A DNA stretch of 39,513 nucleotides from Methylobacterium segetis (GCF_004348265.1 NZ_SMNT01000057.1:1-39513), one strand, 5' to 3'. Shown: positions 1 through 8,178, numbered from the stretch's first letter. Numbers and translations are program-made. Notes: a model not told the origin generated them from the letters alone.

Positions 1-400
1 CGAGGCTGAAGGCGGAGGGTTGCGGGAAGGCCCGGATCTCGCCGGGCGGCACGAGGCGCGCGATCTCGGCGCCGATGCCGAAGTGGAACGGGTCGCCGGT
101 GGCGAGGATGCAGGTCGGCTCGCCGCGGCGTGCCAGGATCGCGTCGTAGGCCCCCGCGAACGGGCTCGGCCAGGGGCGCGCCTCGCCGGAGAGGGGGGCG
201 GCGAGGGCGAGGTGGCGCCGGCCGCCATAGACGACGTGGGCCGCATCGAGGGCGGCGCTCGCGGCCGGAGAGAGCCCGGCGCGGCCGTCCTCCCCGATCC
301 CGACGATCGACAGCCAGGGCTCGCGCGACAGGCAGGGCTCGCGCGACGGCCAGGGCTCGCGGCTCGACTCCGGCGCGGGGCTAGCGGAGAAGTCTGCCAT
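1..400 (-). CDS. cobL: Precorrin-6Y C5,15-methyltransferase (decarboxylating), N-terminal part
   Basis: This is the 5' end of a minus-strand gene that runs off the left edge; about 133 codons are visible. After a low-complexity leader the translation reads WLSIVGIGEDG, then GLSPAASAALDAAHVVYGG, then ATGDPFHFGIG. This is the N-terminal SAM-dependent tetrapyrrole methylase (CbiE-like) domain of CobL, which methylates C5 and C15 and decarboxylates precorrin-6Y. The start is taken as ATG at 400-398. In-frame ATGs at 406 and 412 would add only Met-Arg pairs. Residues about 12-28 are encoded by three 18-bp repeats (315-368) and are unlikely to be part of the fold. The start codon overlaps the divergent cobK start by two bases. 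The C-terminal CbiT-like domain lies outside the window. Confidence 0.9.
   Translation of the reverse strand, partial: MADFSASPAPESSREPWPSREPCLSREPWLSIVGIGEDGRAGLSPAASAALDAAHVVYGGRRHLALAAPLSGEARPWPSPFAGAYDAILARRGEPTCILATGDPFHFGIGAEIARLVPPGEIRAFPQPSAFSL
315..368. repeat. Three 18-bp tandem repeats inside the cobL 5' end
   Basis: Three copies of an 18-bp unit beginning CAGGGCTCGC lie at 315-332, 333-350 and 351-368. The third copy is diverged at its end. The unit is a multiple of three, so it stays in the cobL frame and encodes Glu-Pro-(Trp/Cys)-(Pro/Leu)-Ser-Arg repeats just ahead of the methyltransferase domain. Confidence 0.85.
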
Positions 401-1133
401 GCGCATCCTCATCCTCGGAGGCACGGGCGAGGCGAGCGCCCTGGTGCGGGGCCTCGCCGGCTCCGGCCACGCCGTCACCCTGTCGCTCGCCGGCCGCACC
501 GCCGCGCCGAAGCCCGAGGCGGTGCCGACCCGCATCGGCGGCTTCGGCGGCCCGGAGGGGCTTGCCCGCTATCTGACGGAGAACGGCGTCGATCGGCTCG
601 TCGACGCCACACACCCCTTCGCCGCGCGGATCTCGCGCAACGCCGCCGAGGCGGCGGCGATGGCCGGGGTGCCCCTGCTCGCGATCCGGCGCCCGCCCTG
701 GGAAAGGCAGGCGGCCGACGCTTGGCGCGAGGTCGGGAGCGTGCCCGAGGCCGTGGCGGCTCTGGGCGAAGCGCCCCTGCGCGCCTTCCTCACGGTCGGC
801 CGCCAGGAACTCGCCGCCTTCGCGGCGGCCCCCCAGCACGATTACGTGGTCCGCGCGATCGAGCCGGTGGCCGACGTGCTGCGGGTGCCGCACCTGACGG
901 CGATTACCGCGCGCGGCCCCTTCGACGCGTCTGCCGAGGCCGCGTTCCTGCGCGGCTCCGCCATCGACGTGCTGGTGAGCAAGAATTCCGGTGGTGAGGC
1001 CACCTACGGCAAGATCGCGGCGGCGCGCGACCTCGGCATCCCGGTCGTGATGGTCCGCCGCCCGGACAAGCCCGACGTGCCGGCCGTGGCGGATCCGGAG
1101 GCCGCGCTGAGGGCGCTTCTCGGCGGGGCGTGA
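399..1133 (+). CDS. cobK: Precorrin-6A reductase
   Basis: CobK reduces precorrin-6A to precorrin-6B with NAD(P)H in the aerobic cobalamin pathway; the cob gene neighbours argue for CobK rather than anaerobic CbiJ. The 244-residue protein has the usual family length. It starts with a nucleotide-binding LILGGTGEA stretch (residues 4-12), followed by the family signatures DATHPFA, LTVGRQEL and SKNSGGEATYGKI. The start at 399 is the first ATG and gives the expected N-terminus, MRILILGGTG. It is divergent from cobL, the next enzyme in the pathway, with which it shares overlapping start codons. It converges on cobJ across a palindrome-containing gap. Confidence 0.95.
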   Translation: MRILILGGTGEASALVRGLAGSGHAVTLSLAGRTAAPKPEAVPTRIGGFGGPEGLARYLTENGVDRLVDATHPFAARISRNAAEAAAMAGVPLLAIRRPPWERQAADAWREVGSVPEAVAALGEAPLRAFLTVGRQELAAFAAAPQHDYVVRAIEPVADVLRVPHLTAITARGPFDASAEAAFLRGSAIDVLVSKNSGGEATYGKIAAARDLGIPVVMVRRPDKPDVPAVADPEAALRALLGGA

Positions 1134-1143
1134 GGCGCGCCTC

Positions 1144-1256
1144 ACCTCTCCCGTCCGGGAGAGGTCGAGTCCGCAGGATGCGGACCGGGCGAGGGGGACA
1201 GGTCTTTCCGGAGAGGGCGCATTCCTCACCCCAACCCTCTCCCGAACGGGAGAGGG
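1144..1256. repeat. Palindromic repeat element between convergent cobK and cobJ
   Basis: Two perfect 10-bp inverted repeats with 2-nt centres are present: ACCTCTCCCG pairing with CGGGAGAGGT (1144-1165), and CCCTCTCCCG pairing with CGGGAGAGGG (1235-1256). A third small hairpin, GTCCGCA with TGCGGAC, lies between them (1169-1185). Palindromes of this ACCCTCTCCCG type are common intergenic repeats in Methylobacterium and relatives. At a convergent junction the pair could also serve as a bidirectional terminator or mRNA 3'-end stabiliser; that role is inferred. Confidence 0.8.
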
Positions 1257-1285
1257 GGCGCGGCGCGGTGCGTGCGCGGGCGCCA

Positions 1286-2050
1286 TCACCGCCCCGCCGG
1301 CACGCTGCGCGGCGTGTAGAGGAACGGGCGCTCGCCCGGCCCACGCGGGATCAGCCGCGTGCCCGAGGCGCCGATGATCACGAGCGTCGCCATGTCGGCG
1401 GGCGCCTCCCGGGCCTGCGCCAGCGTCATCACGCGGAGGGTCTCGTCCGGCCGGGTCACGGCGCGGGCGAAGGCGACGGGGGTCTCGGGGGCGCGGATTT
1501 CCAGGGCGAGGCCGAGGGCCGCGCCGAGCTGCCAGGGGCGGGCCGAGGAGATCGGGTTGTAGAGGGCGACGACGAGGTCGGCCCGCAGCACCGCCTCGAG
1601 GCGCGCGGTCACGACGTCCCAGGGCTTCAGGTTGTCGGAGAGCGAGAGCGCGCAGAAATCGCCGCCCATCGGCGCGCCGAGGCGGGCGGCGGCGGCCAGC
1701 ATCGCCGTGATGCCGGGCTCGACCGTGATGGCGAGCCTCCGCCAGGCGGGGTCGCCCTGCTCGACCGCCTCGAAGACAGCGGCGGCCATCGCGAAGACGC
1801 CCGGATCGCCGCCCGAGACCACGGCGACGTGCCGGCCTTCCGCAGCGAGCATCAGGGCGTGGCGGGCGCGGTCGACCTCGACGCGGTTGTCGCTCGGGTG
1901 GCGGGTCAGGCCCGCACGCTCGGGCACGCGGGCGACGTAGGGGATATAGCCGATCAGGTCCGTCGCGCGGTCCAGGGCGGCCTGGGCCGCCGGGGTGACG
2001 AGGCTCCCGTCTCCGGGTCCGAGGCCGACGATCGCGACGCTGCCGCTCAC
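1286..2050 (-). CDS. cobJ: Precorrin-3B C17-methyltransferase
   Basis: CobJ methylates C17 of precorrin-3B and drives ring contraction to precorrin-4. The 254-residue protein has the SAM-binding tetrapyrrole methylase layout: an N-terminal GLGPGD glycine loop, the NRVEVDRARHA stretch, SGGDPGVFAMA, and the VALYNP and VIIGASGT segments typical of CobJ/CbiH. The start is GTG at 2050-2048, which overlaps the cobI stop codon as GTGA and implies translational coupling. It is the last gene of the cbtB-to-cobJ operon and is followed by the palindromic element at 1144-1256. Confidence 0.95.
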   Translation of the reverse strand: MSGSVAIVGLGPGDGSLVTPAAQAALDRATDLIGYIPYVARVPERAGLTRHPSDNRVEVDRARHALMLAAEGRHVAVVSGGDPGVFAMAAAVFEAVEQGDPAWRRLAITVEPGITAMLAAAARLGAPMGGDFCALSLSDNLKPWDVVTARLEAVLRADLVVALYNPISSARPWQLGAALGLALEIRAPETPVAFARAVTRPDETLRVMTLAQAREAPADMATLVIIGASGTRLIPRGPGERPFLYTPRSVPAGR

Positions 2051-2832
2051 GGCCGCCGTCCCTCGCCGGGCACGAGCACCATCGAGAAGTAGGGCGCCTC
2101 GTCGTCGGGCTTCTGGGCGAGGGGGATCACCTTCTCGCCCGCCATGGTGCCGCGCTCGACATAGACCGCCCGGTCGAGGAGCCCGGCCTCGGCCAGAGCC
2201 GCGCGCACCTTCGGCAGGTGGCGGCCGAGCTTCATCACCACGGCCGCGTCCGTGCCGCGCAGGCGCTCGGCCAGCGCCGCGTGCGGCAGCGTCGCGGGCA
2301 GCACGGTGAGCACGTCGTCGCCCCAGGTGATCGGCGTGCCGGCCCGCGTCCAGCAGCCGGACATGCCGGTGACGCCGGGCACCACCTCGACGGGGAAGCG
2401 GTCCTTGAGGCGCCGCCAGAGATGCATGAAGGAGCCGTAGAAGAACGGATCGCCCTCGGATAGGATCGCGACGTCGCGGCCCGCGCCGAGATGGTCCGCG
2501 AGCCGGGCGGCCGCGTCGTCGTAGAACCCCGCCAGCGCCGAGACGTAGGTCGCGTCCTCCGGGGCGAGTTCCGTCGTGTAGGGATAGACGAGGGGAAATT
2601 CCCGGGCCGGGTCGCGCAGGATCGCGTCCGCGATGGTGCGGGCATTGCCGCGCCGGCCCTTCTTGCAGAAATGGACGAGCACCGGCGCCCGCTCCAGCAC
2701 GCGCACGGCGCGCACCGTCAGGTAGTCCGGATCGCCCGGGCCCATGCCGACGCCGTAGAGGGTGCCGGTCGTCACGCGGGCGGGCGCCTCGGGGGCGGGC
2801 CCGTCGGCGAACAGGCTGTCGCGCGCGTCCAT
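2047..2832 (-). CDS. cobI: Precorrin-2 C20-methyltransferase
   Basis: CobI transfers a methyl group from SAM to C20 of precorrin-2, giving precorrin-3A, the substrate of CobG. The 261-residue protein carries the tetrapyrrole methylase signatures GVGMGPGDPDYLTVRAVRVL near residue 27 and SEGDPFFYGSFMH in the middle, followed by VVPGVTGMSGCW, which is characteristic of CobI/CbiL. The ATG at 2832-2830 was chosen because it overlaps the cobH stop by one base (TGATG) and leaves a short leader before the fold. The frame stays open further upstream, but that extension lies entirely inside cobH in another frame and is spurious. Confidence 0.95.
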   Translation of the reverse strand: MDARDSLFADGPAPEAPARVTTGTLYGVGMGPGDPDYLTVRAVRVLERAPVLVHFCKKGRRGNARTIADAILRDPAREFPLVYPYTTELAPEDATYVSALAGFYDDAAARLADHLGAGRDVAILSEGDPFFYGSFMHLWRRLKDRFPVEVVPGVTGMSGCWTRAGTPITWGDDVLTVLPATLPHAALAERLRGTDAAVVMKLGRHLPKVRAALAEAGLLDRAVYVERGTMAGEKVIPLAQKPDDEAPYFSMVLVPGEGRRP

Positions 2833-3464
2833 CACTCGACCTCGCAGGCGAGCGCGTTCACCGCCGCCGCCGTCATGGCGCTGCCGCCGCGGCGGCCGTG
2901 CACCACGACGAAGGGCACGCGCCCGTCGCGCGCCAGCGCCTCCTTCGACTCGGCGGCGCCGACGAAGCCGACCGGGATGCCGATCACCGCGGCCGGAGGC
3001 GTCACGCCCTCGTCGAGCAGCTCGAGGAGCCGGAACAGGGCGGTCGGCGCGTTGCCCACGGCGACGACGCTGCCGGGCAGGTGCTCGCGCCACAATTCCA
3101 TCGCGGCCGCCGAGCGGGTGGTGCCGGCCTCGGCCGCGAGGCCGGGGACGCGCGGGTCGCCGAGGGTGCAGAGGACGGGATTGTTCGCCGGCAGCCGGGC
3201 GCGGGTGACGCCGTCGGCGACCATGCGCACGTCGCACAGGATGGGGGCGCCGGCCTTCAGCGCCGCCTCGCCGGCGGCCGCGAAATCCTCCGACATCTCC
3301 ACGTCGGCGGGCAGGTCGGTCATGCCGCAGGCGTGGATCATGCGCACCACGACGCGCTCGGCCGCGCCGCGGAAGCGGGCGAGGTCGGCCTCGGCGCGGA
3401 TCATCGCGAAGGAGCGGGCGTAGATGGCCTGCCCGTCGCGCAGGTAGTCGAGGCGCGAACTCAT
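2832..3464 (-). CDS. cobH: Precorrin-8X methylmutase
   Basis: CobH moves the C11 methyl group of precorrin-8X to C12, giving hydrogenobyrinic acid. The 210-residue protein is the normal length and shows the catalytic histidine in VRMIHACGM (His44), the PILCDVRMVADG segment, and the C-terminal GIPVGFVGAAESKEAL and GRRGGSAMTAAAVNAL blocks. The start at 3464 lies inside the last copy of a short tandem repeat. An identical ATGAGTTC lies 14 bp upstream and opens a 5-codon ORF ending over the cobH start (see 3461-3478). The gene is 23 bp downstream of cobG. Confidence 0.95.
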   Translation of the reverse strand: MSSRLDYLRDGQAIYARSFAMIRAEADLARFRGAAERVVVRMIHACGMTDLPADVEMSEDFAAAGEAALKAGAPILCDVRMVADGVTRARLPANNPVLCTLGDPRVPGLAAEAGTTRSAAAMELWREHLPGSVVAVGNAPTALFRLLELLDEGVTPPAAVIGIPVGFVGAAESKEALARDGRVPFVVVHGRRGGSAMTAAAVNALACEVE

Positions 3465-3478
3465 CGGTCGGAACTCAT
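3461..3478 (-). other. Five-codon micro-ORF overlapping the cobH start
   Basis: Reading the minus strand, ATG AGT TCC GAC CGA TGA runs from 3478 to 3461. Its TGA overlaps the cobH ATG (ATGA). It arises because the segment around the cobH start is duplicated by a 14-bp tandem repeat. It could couple cobH translation to ribosomes leaving cobG, or it may be a by-product of the repeat. No expression evidence can be had from sequence alone. Confidence 0.35.
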
Positions 3479-3515
3479 CGGTCGAATTTATGGGTCGGAA
3501 TTTGTGGGTCGGGTG
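3462..3515. repeat. Four imperfect 14-bp tandem repeats at the cobG-cobH junction
   Basis: On the minus strand the units read CGACCCACAAATTC, CGACCCATAAATTC, (C)GACCGATGAGTTC and CGACCGATGAGTTC. They span the last codons and TAA stop of cobG, the 23-bp spacer and the first codons of cobH. The first two and last two copies form two subfamilies. The repeat therefore supplies both the cobG stop and the cobH start. Confidence 0.8.
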
Positions 3516-4825
3516 TCGAAGGCGCGCTGGAGAGGCTCGGCGGAATCCGCCCTCCTTACGCGTTCGAGCGCCGCCTCGAAAGTCAGTTGGATCGCCGGCT
3601 CATCGCCGGGCGCCCCGTTCAGGACGATGCCGTAGCGCCCGTCGGCCCCGACGAGGGTGAGGTCGGCGGGAGCGGGCCGGGCGCAGCCCTTGGCGCAGCC
3701 GGAGACGTGGGCGTTCAGGCCGCGGCTCGCGAAGGCCCGGAAGGCCTCGGCGAGGCGGGCGGCGTCGGCGGGCGCCGGCGTGGAGCCCGAGGCGCAGGCG
3801 GGCGCGCCGGGGCAGGCGGCGACGGACCGCCGCGGATCGTCGGGTGCGACCACGAATCCGGCGGCGGCGAGGTCGGCGAGCGCCCGCGTGCCCGAGGCGG
3901 GATCGGGCGCGGTCAGAACGAAGCCGCGCGTCGAGGAGAGGCGGATCTCGGGCGTGCCGAGGGCTTCGGCAATCCGCGCCAGCACGTCGAGGGCGGCGGC
4001 GTCGCAGCGGCCGAAGGGCGCCTCGGCGGCGAGGATTGCAAGGGACGGGGAGAGGACGTGAAGGCCCGCCGGAGGCGGCATTCCGCGCTGCCCGGCCAGG
4101 GCACCGTTCGGCACGACGGACCCCCTCTCCCGGACGGGGGAGGGGGGGCGTCTTGCGGAGAGGAAGCGGCGCGCCTCATCCGAGAGGTCGCGCACGCGGC
4201 GCTGGCCCGTGCGGGCGAAGGCGGCGAGGAGGCGGGCCACCGCGCCGGCCGCCTCCGCCTCGGAGACCTCGCCGATCCGGTCCGGCCCGTCCGCGGTCGC
4301 GAGGGCGAGCGCGATCTCTCCGCGGCCCTCGGCGCGCAGGGCGATGTCGGCCTCGGCCTCGCCCGGCCCGAAGCGGCCGCCGCCGTGGAGGCTCACCAGG
4401 GTCTTGGCCGGCAGCCCGGCGATGGCGCGGCCCGCCGCCTCGATGTCCCGCGCCAGCGCCGGCACGTCGATCAGCTCCGCGGGATCGAGGCCGGCCAGCG
4501 GGCTCGCGAGCGTCAGCCGCTGCGGGCCGCCATCCGGCCGCGCGTCGCCGAGGCCGGCGGCGTCGAGGCGGGCCGCGAGATCCCCGCGCGTCGCCTCCGT
4601 GACGCCGCGGACCTGCAGGTTGGCACGGGCGGTCACGTCGATATGCCCGTTGCCGAAGCGGCGGGCGGCCTCGGCGACGTTGCGCAGCTGTTCGAGCGTC
4701 AGGACGCCGCCCGCGGGATGGATGCGGGCGAGGAGGCCGTCGCCGGTCGGCATCGGCCGGGCGAGGCCGGGGCACCAGCCGCGGCGGGAGGGGGCCTCGG
4801 GAAGGGCGCGCCGGGGCAGGCTCAT
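3488..4825 (-). CDS. cobG: Precorrin-3B synthase (O2-dependent monooxygenase)
   Basis: CobG hydroxylates C20 of precorrin-3A with O2 and forms the lactone of precorrin-3B; it marks the aerobic pathway. The 445-residue protein is a nitrite/sulfite-reductase-like enzyme. The N-terminal half carries GDGLLARIHPAGG and DVTARANLQVRG. The C-terminal half carries four iron-sulfur/haem-type cysteines: Cys338 and Cys344 (CPGAPAC), then Cys377 and Cys381 (CAKGC). The start ATG overlaps the cobN stop as ATGA. Residues about 226-235 (PPSPVRERGS) are encoded by a palindromic repeat of the kind normally found between genes. It sits in frame between the two halves and extends the linker without breaking the gene. 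Confidence 0.93.
   Translation of the reverse strand: MSLPRRALPEAPSRRGWCPGLARPMPTGDGLLARIHPAGGVLTLEQLRNVAEAARRFGNGHIDVTARANLQVRGVTEATRGDLAARLDAAGLGDARPDGGPQRLTLASPLAGLDPAELIDVPALARDIEAAGRAIAGLPAKTLVSLHGGGRFGPGEAEADIALRAEGRGEIALALATADGPDRIGEVSEAEAAGAVARLLAAFARTGQRRVRDLSDEARRFLSARRPPSPVRERGSVVPNGALAGQRGMPPPAGLHVLSPSLAILAAEAPFGRCDAAALDVLARIAEALGTPEIRLSSTRGFVLTAPDPASGTRALADLAAAGFVVAPDDPRRSVAACPGAPACASGSTPAPADAARLAEAFRAFASRGLNAHVSGCAKGCARPAPADLTLVGADGRYGIVLNGAPGDEPAIQLTFEAALERVRRADSAEPLQRAFDTRPTNSDP
4121..4146. repeat. Palindromic repeat copy inside cobG coding sequence
   Basis: The left arm CCCCCTCTCCCG (4121-4132) and the right arm CGGGGGAGGGGG (4135-4146) form a near-perfect 12-bp inverted repeat with one mismatch and a 2-nt centre. 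It closely resembles the intergenic pair at 1144-1256. In the cobG frame it encodes PPSPVRERG. Confidence 0.75.
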
Positions 4826-7800
4826 TCGGCGGCCTCCGGCATCAGCGCGTCGGGGGGAATCGCGTTGCGGCGGCTCAGCCAGAGGCCGCGGCGGCGCGCG
4901 TCCTCGAACCGCTCCAGGATCGCCCGCGTCGCCGGAGGGTTTGCCGCCGCGATCCGCTCGAAGGTCTCGGGATCGGCGATCCAGGCGCCGTAGAGGTGGT
5001 CGAGGTCGCTGCCGCGCACCGCGTCGGTCGTGGCGGCGAGGACGAACAGGGCGTCGATTCCCTGCGCCAGCTCCTGCACGCCCCGGTAGCCGTGGCGGAG
5101 CTGGGCGGCGATCCAGCGCGGGTTGGCGAGGCGCCCGCGGATCAGGCGGGCCACGTCCTCGCGGGCGGTGCGGGCCTTGGGCGCCTCGGGGTCGGCGACG
5201 TCGAGGCTGTAGAGGGCGGGGCTCGCGCCCCCCGCCTCCGCCGCCGCCGCGAAGCCGCCCATCGCGTCGGCGCCCGCGTCGCCGTCGAGGAGGTCGCGCT
5301 CGGCCACGTCGAAGGCGTGGACGTAGGCGTCGGCCCGCGCCACCCGCTCGGCGAAGCTCGCATCCGCGCCTTCCGTGTCGCCGTAGGCGTGCGAGGTCGC
5401 GGCGAGGTAGGCGGCGCCGAGATCGGCCCGCGTCTCCCAGGCGCCGTCGAGGGCGGTGCCGGCGGCGCCCGCCCCGTAGCGGCCGGGTGCGGCGCCGAAG
5501 ACGCGGGATGTCGCCTCGCCGCGGCGGCGGGCGGCGGCGAGCGGGTTCTCGGATTCCTCCTCCCCGTCGCGGGCGGCCACCGCGCGGGCCGCCCGGTCAA
5601 GGAGCGCCAGCGTCTCCGGGAAGGTGTCGCGGAAGGCGCCGGAGACGCGCAGGGTCACGTCGATGCGCGGCCGGTCGAGCAGGGCGAGCGGCAGCACCTC
5701 GAAGCCGGTGACGCGGGTCGTGGCGTGGTCCCAGACCGGGCGGACGCCCATCAGAGCGAGGGCGTGGGCGACGTCCTCGCCGCCTGTGCGCAGGGTCGGC
5801 GAGGCCCAGAGGTCCATGACGATGCGGGCCGGGTACTCGCCCTCGTCCTGCAGGTAGCGGCGCACCACGGCATCGGCCGCCTTGGCGCCGAGCGTCGCGG
5901 CGGCCCGGGTCGGCAGGGCGCGCGGGTCGAGGGTGGTGAGGTTGCGCCCCGTGGGCATCACGTCGGTCCGCCCGCGCGAGGGCGAGCCGGCGGGACCGGG
6001 CAGCACGAACCGCCCGTCGAGGGCCGCGAGGAGGCCCTGCCGCTCGGCCTCGGCGCAGGCGCGGCGGCCCCCATCGGCGTCGGCTGGCGCGCGGCCGAAG
6101 ACGTGGAAGCCGTCGCGGAAGGCGGTCTCGGCGAGGTCGCAGAGATGCGCGTCGAGGGCGGTGAGCGCGTCCGTGATCGGCGTGTCGGCCGCGATGCCGG
6201 CGCCGTCGAGGAGGCCCGCCGCTTCGGCATCGTCCAGGATCGCCCGCGCGATGAGCGCGGCCCGGCGCGGATCGAGCACGCTCGCGGACGCGTATTCCTC
6301 CACGAGCTCGCGCAGGCGCGCCGCGTCCGGGGCGAGCTCGGCCCGCTCCACGCGCGGCGTCAGGTGGCCGAGGGCGATGCCGCCGAGGCGCCGCTTCAGG
6401 GGTGCGGCCTCGCCCGGATCGTCCACGATGAACGGGTAGATCACGGGCAGCGCGCCGACGGCGAGGGCCGGCCAGCATTCCGGCCCGAGGGCGACGGCCT
6501 TGCCGGGCAGCCATTCCGTGGTGCCGTGGGTGCCGAGATGGATCAGCGCGTCGAAGCGGGTCCGCAGGCCGAGATGGAAGGCGAGGTAGGCGTGGGTCGG
6601 CGGCGCGTCCGGGTCGTGATAGCCGGCCTTGCGGTCCTCGCCCCGGCCGCGGTCCGGCTGGAGGAAGATCGCGAGGGTGCCGGCCGCCTGGCGCGAGGGA
6701 CCCCCTCGGTACGAGATGGGACCCGCGGCCGACCGGAAGCGGAAGGCCCCGTCGATGAGTGCGGGATCGCTCTCCGGCGCTCCCCAGCGGGCGTTCAGGG
6801 CTTCGAGCGCCTCTGCCGGCAGGGTCGCGAGCCACGCCCGGTAATCGTCGAGGGACACCGCGAACCCGGCCGCGCCCTCCGTGAGGGTCCGCAACAGGCC
6901 GCCGGCCTCCGGCAGCGACCCGATCGCGTAGCCGGCCTCCGCCAGATCCGCCGCGATGGCGCGGGCGCTCGCCTCCGTGTCGAGCCCGACCGCGAAGCCG
7001 GCCCGGCCGCCGCGGGCGGGATAGTCCGAGAGTACCATCGCGAGCCGCCGCTCCGCGCGCGGCGTCCGCGCGAGCCGGATCCAGGCGGCGGCCCGGTCGG
7101 CGAGGGCCGCGATGCCCTCCGGGTCGGGGATCGCGCGACGCTCGGCATAGCCCTCGATCTCGGGGAATTCCTCCTTGAACGAGACGGGGAAGCCCGAGAG
7201 CCGGCCGTCGAATTCGGGCAGCGCCACCTGCATGGCGAGGTCGGCGGCGTTCATGCCGCGCGCCGAGGCCGCCCAGGCGGCGCGGGGGCTGCCGATCGTG
7301 AAGGCCTGCAGCACCGGGCAATCGGCCGCGTCGAGTGGGAAGGCCGCGTCCTCCCGCGCCGAGAAGGCGGTCGCCGCCACGACGAGGTCGGGCCGGCGTG
7401 TGGCGATCAGGGCGCGCACCGGCTCCAACGCGGCCGTGTCCTTCAGGCTCGACACCGCGACGACGGCGCTGCCGACGCCCCGCGCCCGCAGGGCCGCCGC
7501 GAGCGCCGCGACCGGGGCCGTGTCGCCCCCGAGAATGGCGGAGCGATAGACGAGGAGGAGCGCCATCGGTGCTCCCGCTGCCGCGAGGTCGGTTTCGACG
7601 GAGACCGGCCCGCAGCCGGGGCACCACGCGAAGCCCCGCGGCAGCGGTTCCGGCGGCTCGACCGCGGCCGGCTCGCCGATCTCGGAGGCCAGCCGCCCGA
7701 GCATCCGGCGCAGGTTGTCAGGGCCGCCGGCGCGGAAATAGGCATCGAGATCGGCCGCGAGGCCAGGCACCGTGGAATAGGCGTCGAGGCGCGAATCCGG

Positions 7801-8157
7801 CCGGTCGTCGCCGGGCAGCACCGCGAGCTTGACCCCTCGCGCCCGCGCCGCGGCGTAGGCCCGCTCCACGCCGTAGCGCCAGTAATCGAGGCCGCCGAGG
7901 CAGCGGATCACGACGATCCTCGCGCGGGCGACCACGCCGTCGACGTAGAGGTCCACCGACATCGGGTGGCGCAGGCGCGCGAGCTTGGCGAGCCGCAGGG
8001 AGGGCTGGCCCGCTCCCCCCGCGGCGTGCGCGGCCGCGACGCCCGCGAGGTCGGAATCGGTGAAGGAGAGGAAGACGATGTCGCCCGGCGCCTGCCCGAG
8101 ATCGACGGCCGCCTCGCCCTCGTCGAGGGAGACCGTATCGATGCGGACGAGGTGCAT
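4822..8157 (-). CDS. cobN: Cobaltochelatase large subunit CobN
   Basis: CobN is the large, substrate-binding subunit of the ATP-dependent cobaltochelatase (CobN-CobS-CobT), which inserts Co2+ into hydrogenobyrinic acid a,c-diamide. The 1111-residue protein belongs to the CobN/magnesium-chelatase H family. Visible markers include RCLGGLDYWRYGVE near residue 85, HLGTHGTTEWLPGKAVALG in the middle, and the C-terminal ANPRWIAAQLRHGYRGVQEL block. The ATG at 8157 gives the expected MHLVRIDTVSLDEGEA N-terminus. The gene overlaps cobG by 4 bp and follows the Uma2-family gene after 21 bp. cobS and cobT are not in the window. Confidence 0.95.
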   Translation of the reverse strand: MHLVRIDTVSLDEGEAAVDLGQAPGDIVFLSFTDSDLAGVAAAHAAGGAGQPSLRLAKLARLRHPMSVDLYVDGVVARARIVVIRCLGGLDYWRYGVERAYAAARARGVKLAVLPGDDRPDSRLDAYSTVPGLAADLDAYFRAGGPDNLRRMLGRLASEIGEPAAVEPPEPLPRGFAWCPGCGPVSVETDLAAAGAPMALLLVYRSAILGGDTAPVAALAAALRARGVGSAVVAVSSLKDTAALEPVRALIATRRPDLVVAATAFSAREDAAFPLDAADCPVLQAFTIGSPRAAWAASARGMNAADLAMQVALPEFDGRLSGFPVSFKEEFPEIEGYAERRAIPDPEGIAALADRAAAWIRLARTPRAERRLAMVLSDYPARGGRAGFAVGLDTEASARAIAADLAEAGYAIGSLPEAGGLLRTLTEGAAGFAVSLDDYRAWLATLPAEALEALNARWGAPESDPALIDGAFRFRSAAGPISYRGGPSRQAAGTLAIFLQPDRGRGEDRKAGYHDPDAPPTHAYLAFHLGLRTRFDALIHLGTHGTTEWLPGKAVALGPECWPALAVGALPVIYPFIVDDPGEAAPLKRRLGGIALGHLTPRVERAELAPDAARLRELVEEYASASVLDPRRAALIARAILDDAEAAGLLDGAGIAADTPITDALTALDAHLCDLAETAFRDGFHVFGRAPADADGGRRACAEAERQGLLAALDGRFVLPGPAGSPSRGRTDVMPTGRNLTTLDPRALPTRAAATLGAKAADAVVRRYLQDEGEYPARIVMDLWASPTLRTGGEDVAHALALMGVRPVWDHATTRVTGFEVLPLALLDRPRIDVTLRVSGAFRDTFPETLALLDRAARAVAARDGEEESENPLAAARRRGEATSRVFGAAPGRYGAGAAGTALDGAWETRADLGAAYLAATSHAYGDTEGADASFAERVARADAYVHAFDVAERDLLDGDAGADAMGGFAAAAEAGGASPALYSLDVADPEAPKARTAREDVARLIRGRLANPRWIAAQLRHGYRGVQELAQGIDALFVLAATTDAVRGSDLDHLYGAWIADPETFERIAAANPPATRAILERFEDARRRGLWLSRRNAIPPDALMPEAAE

Positions 8158-8178
8158 GGGGTCTCGCGATCCGCCGCG

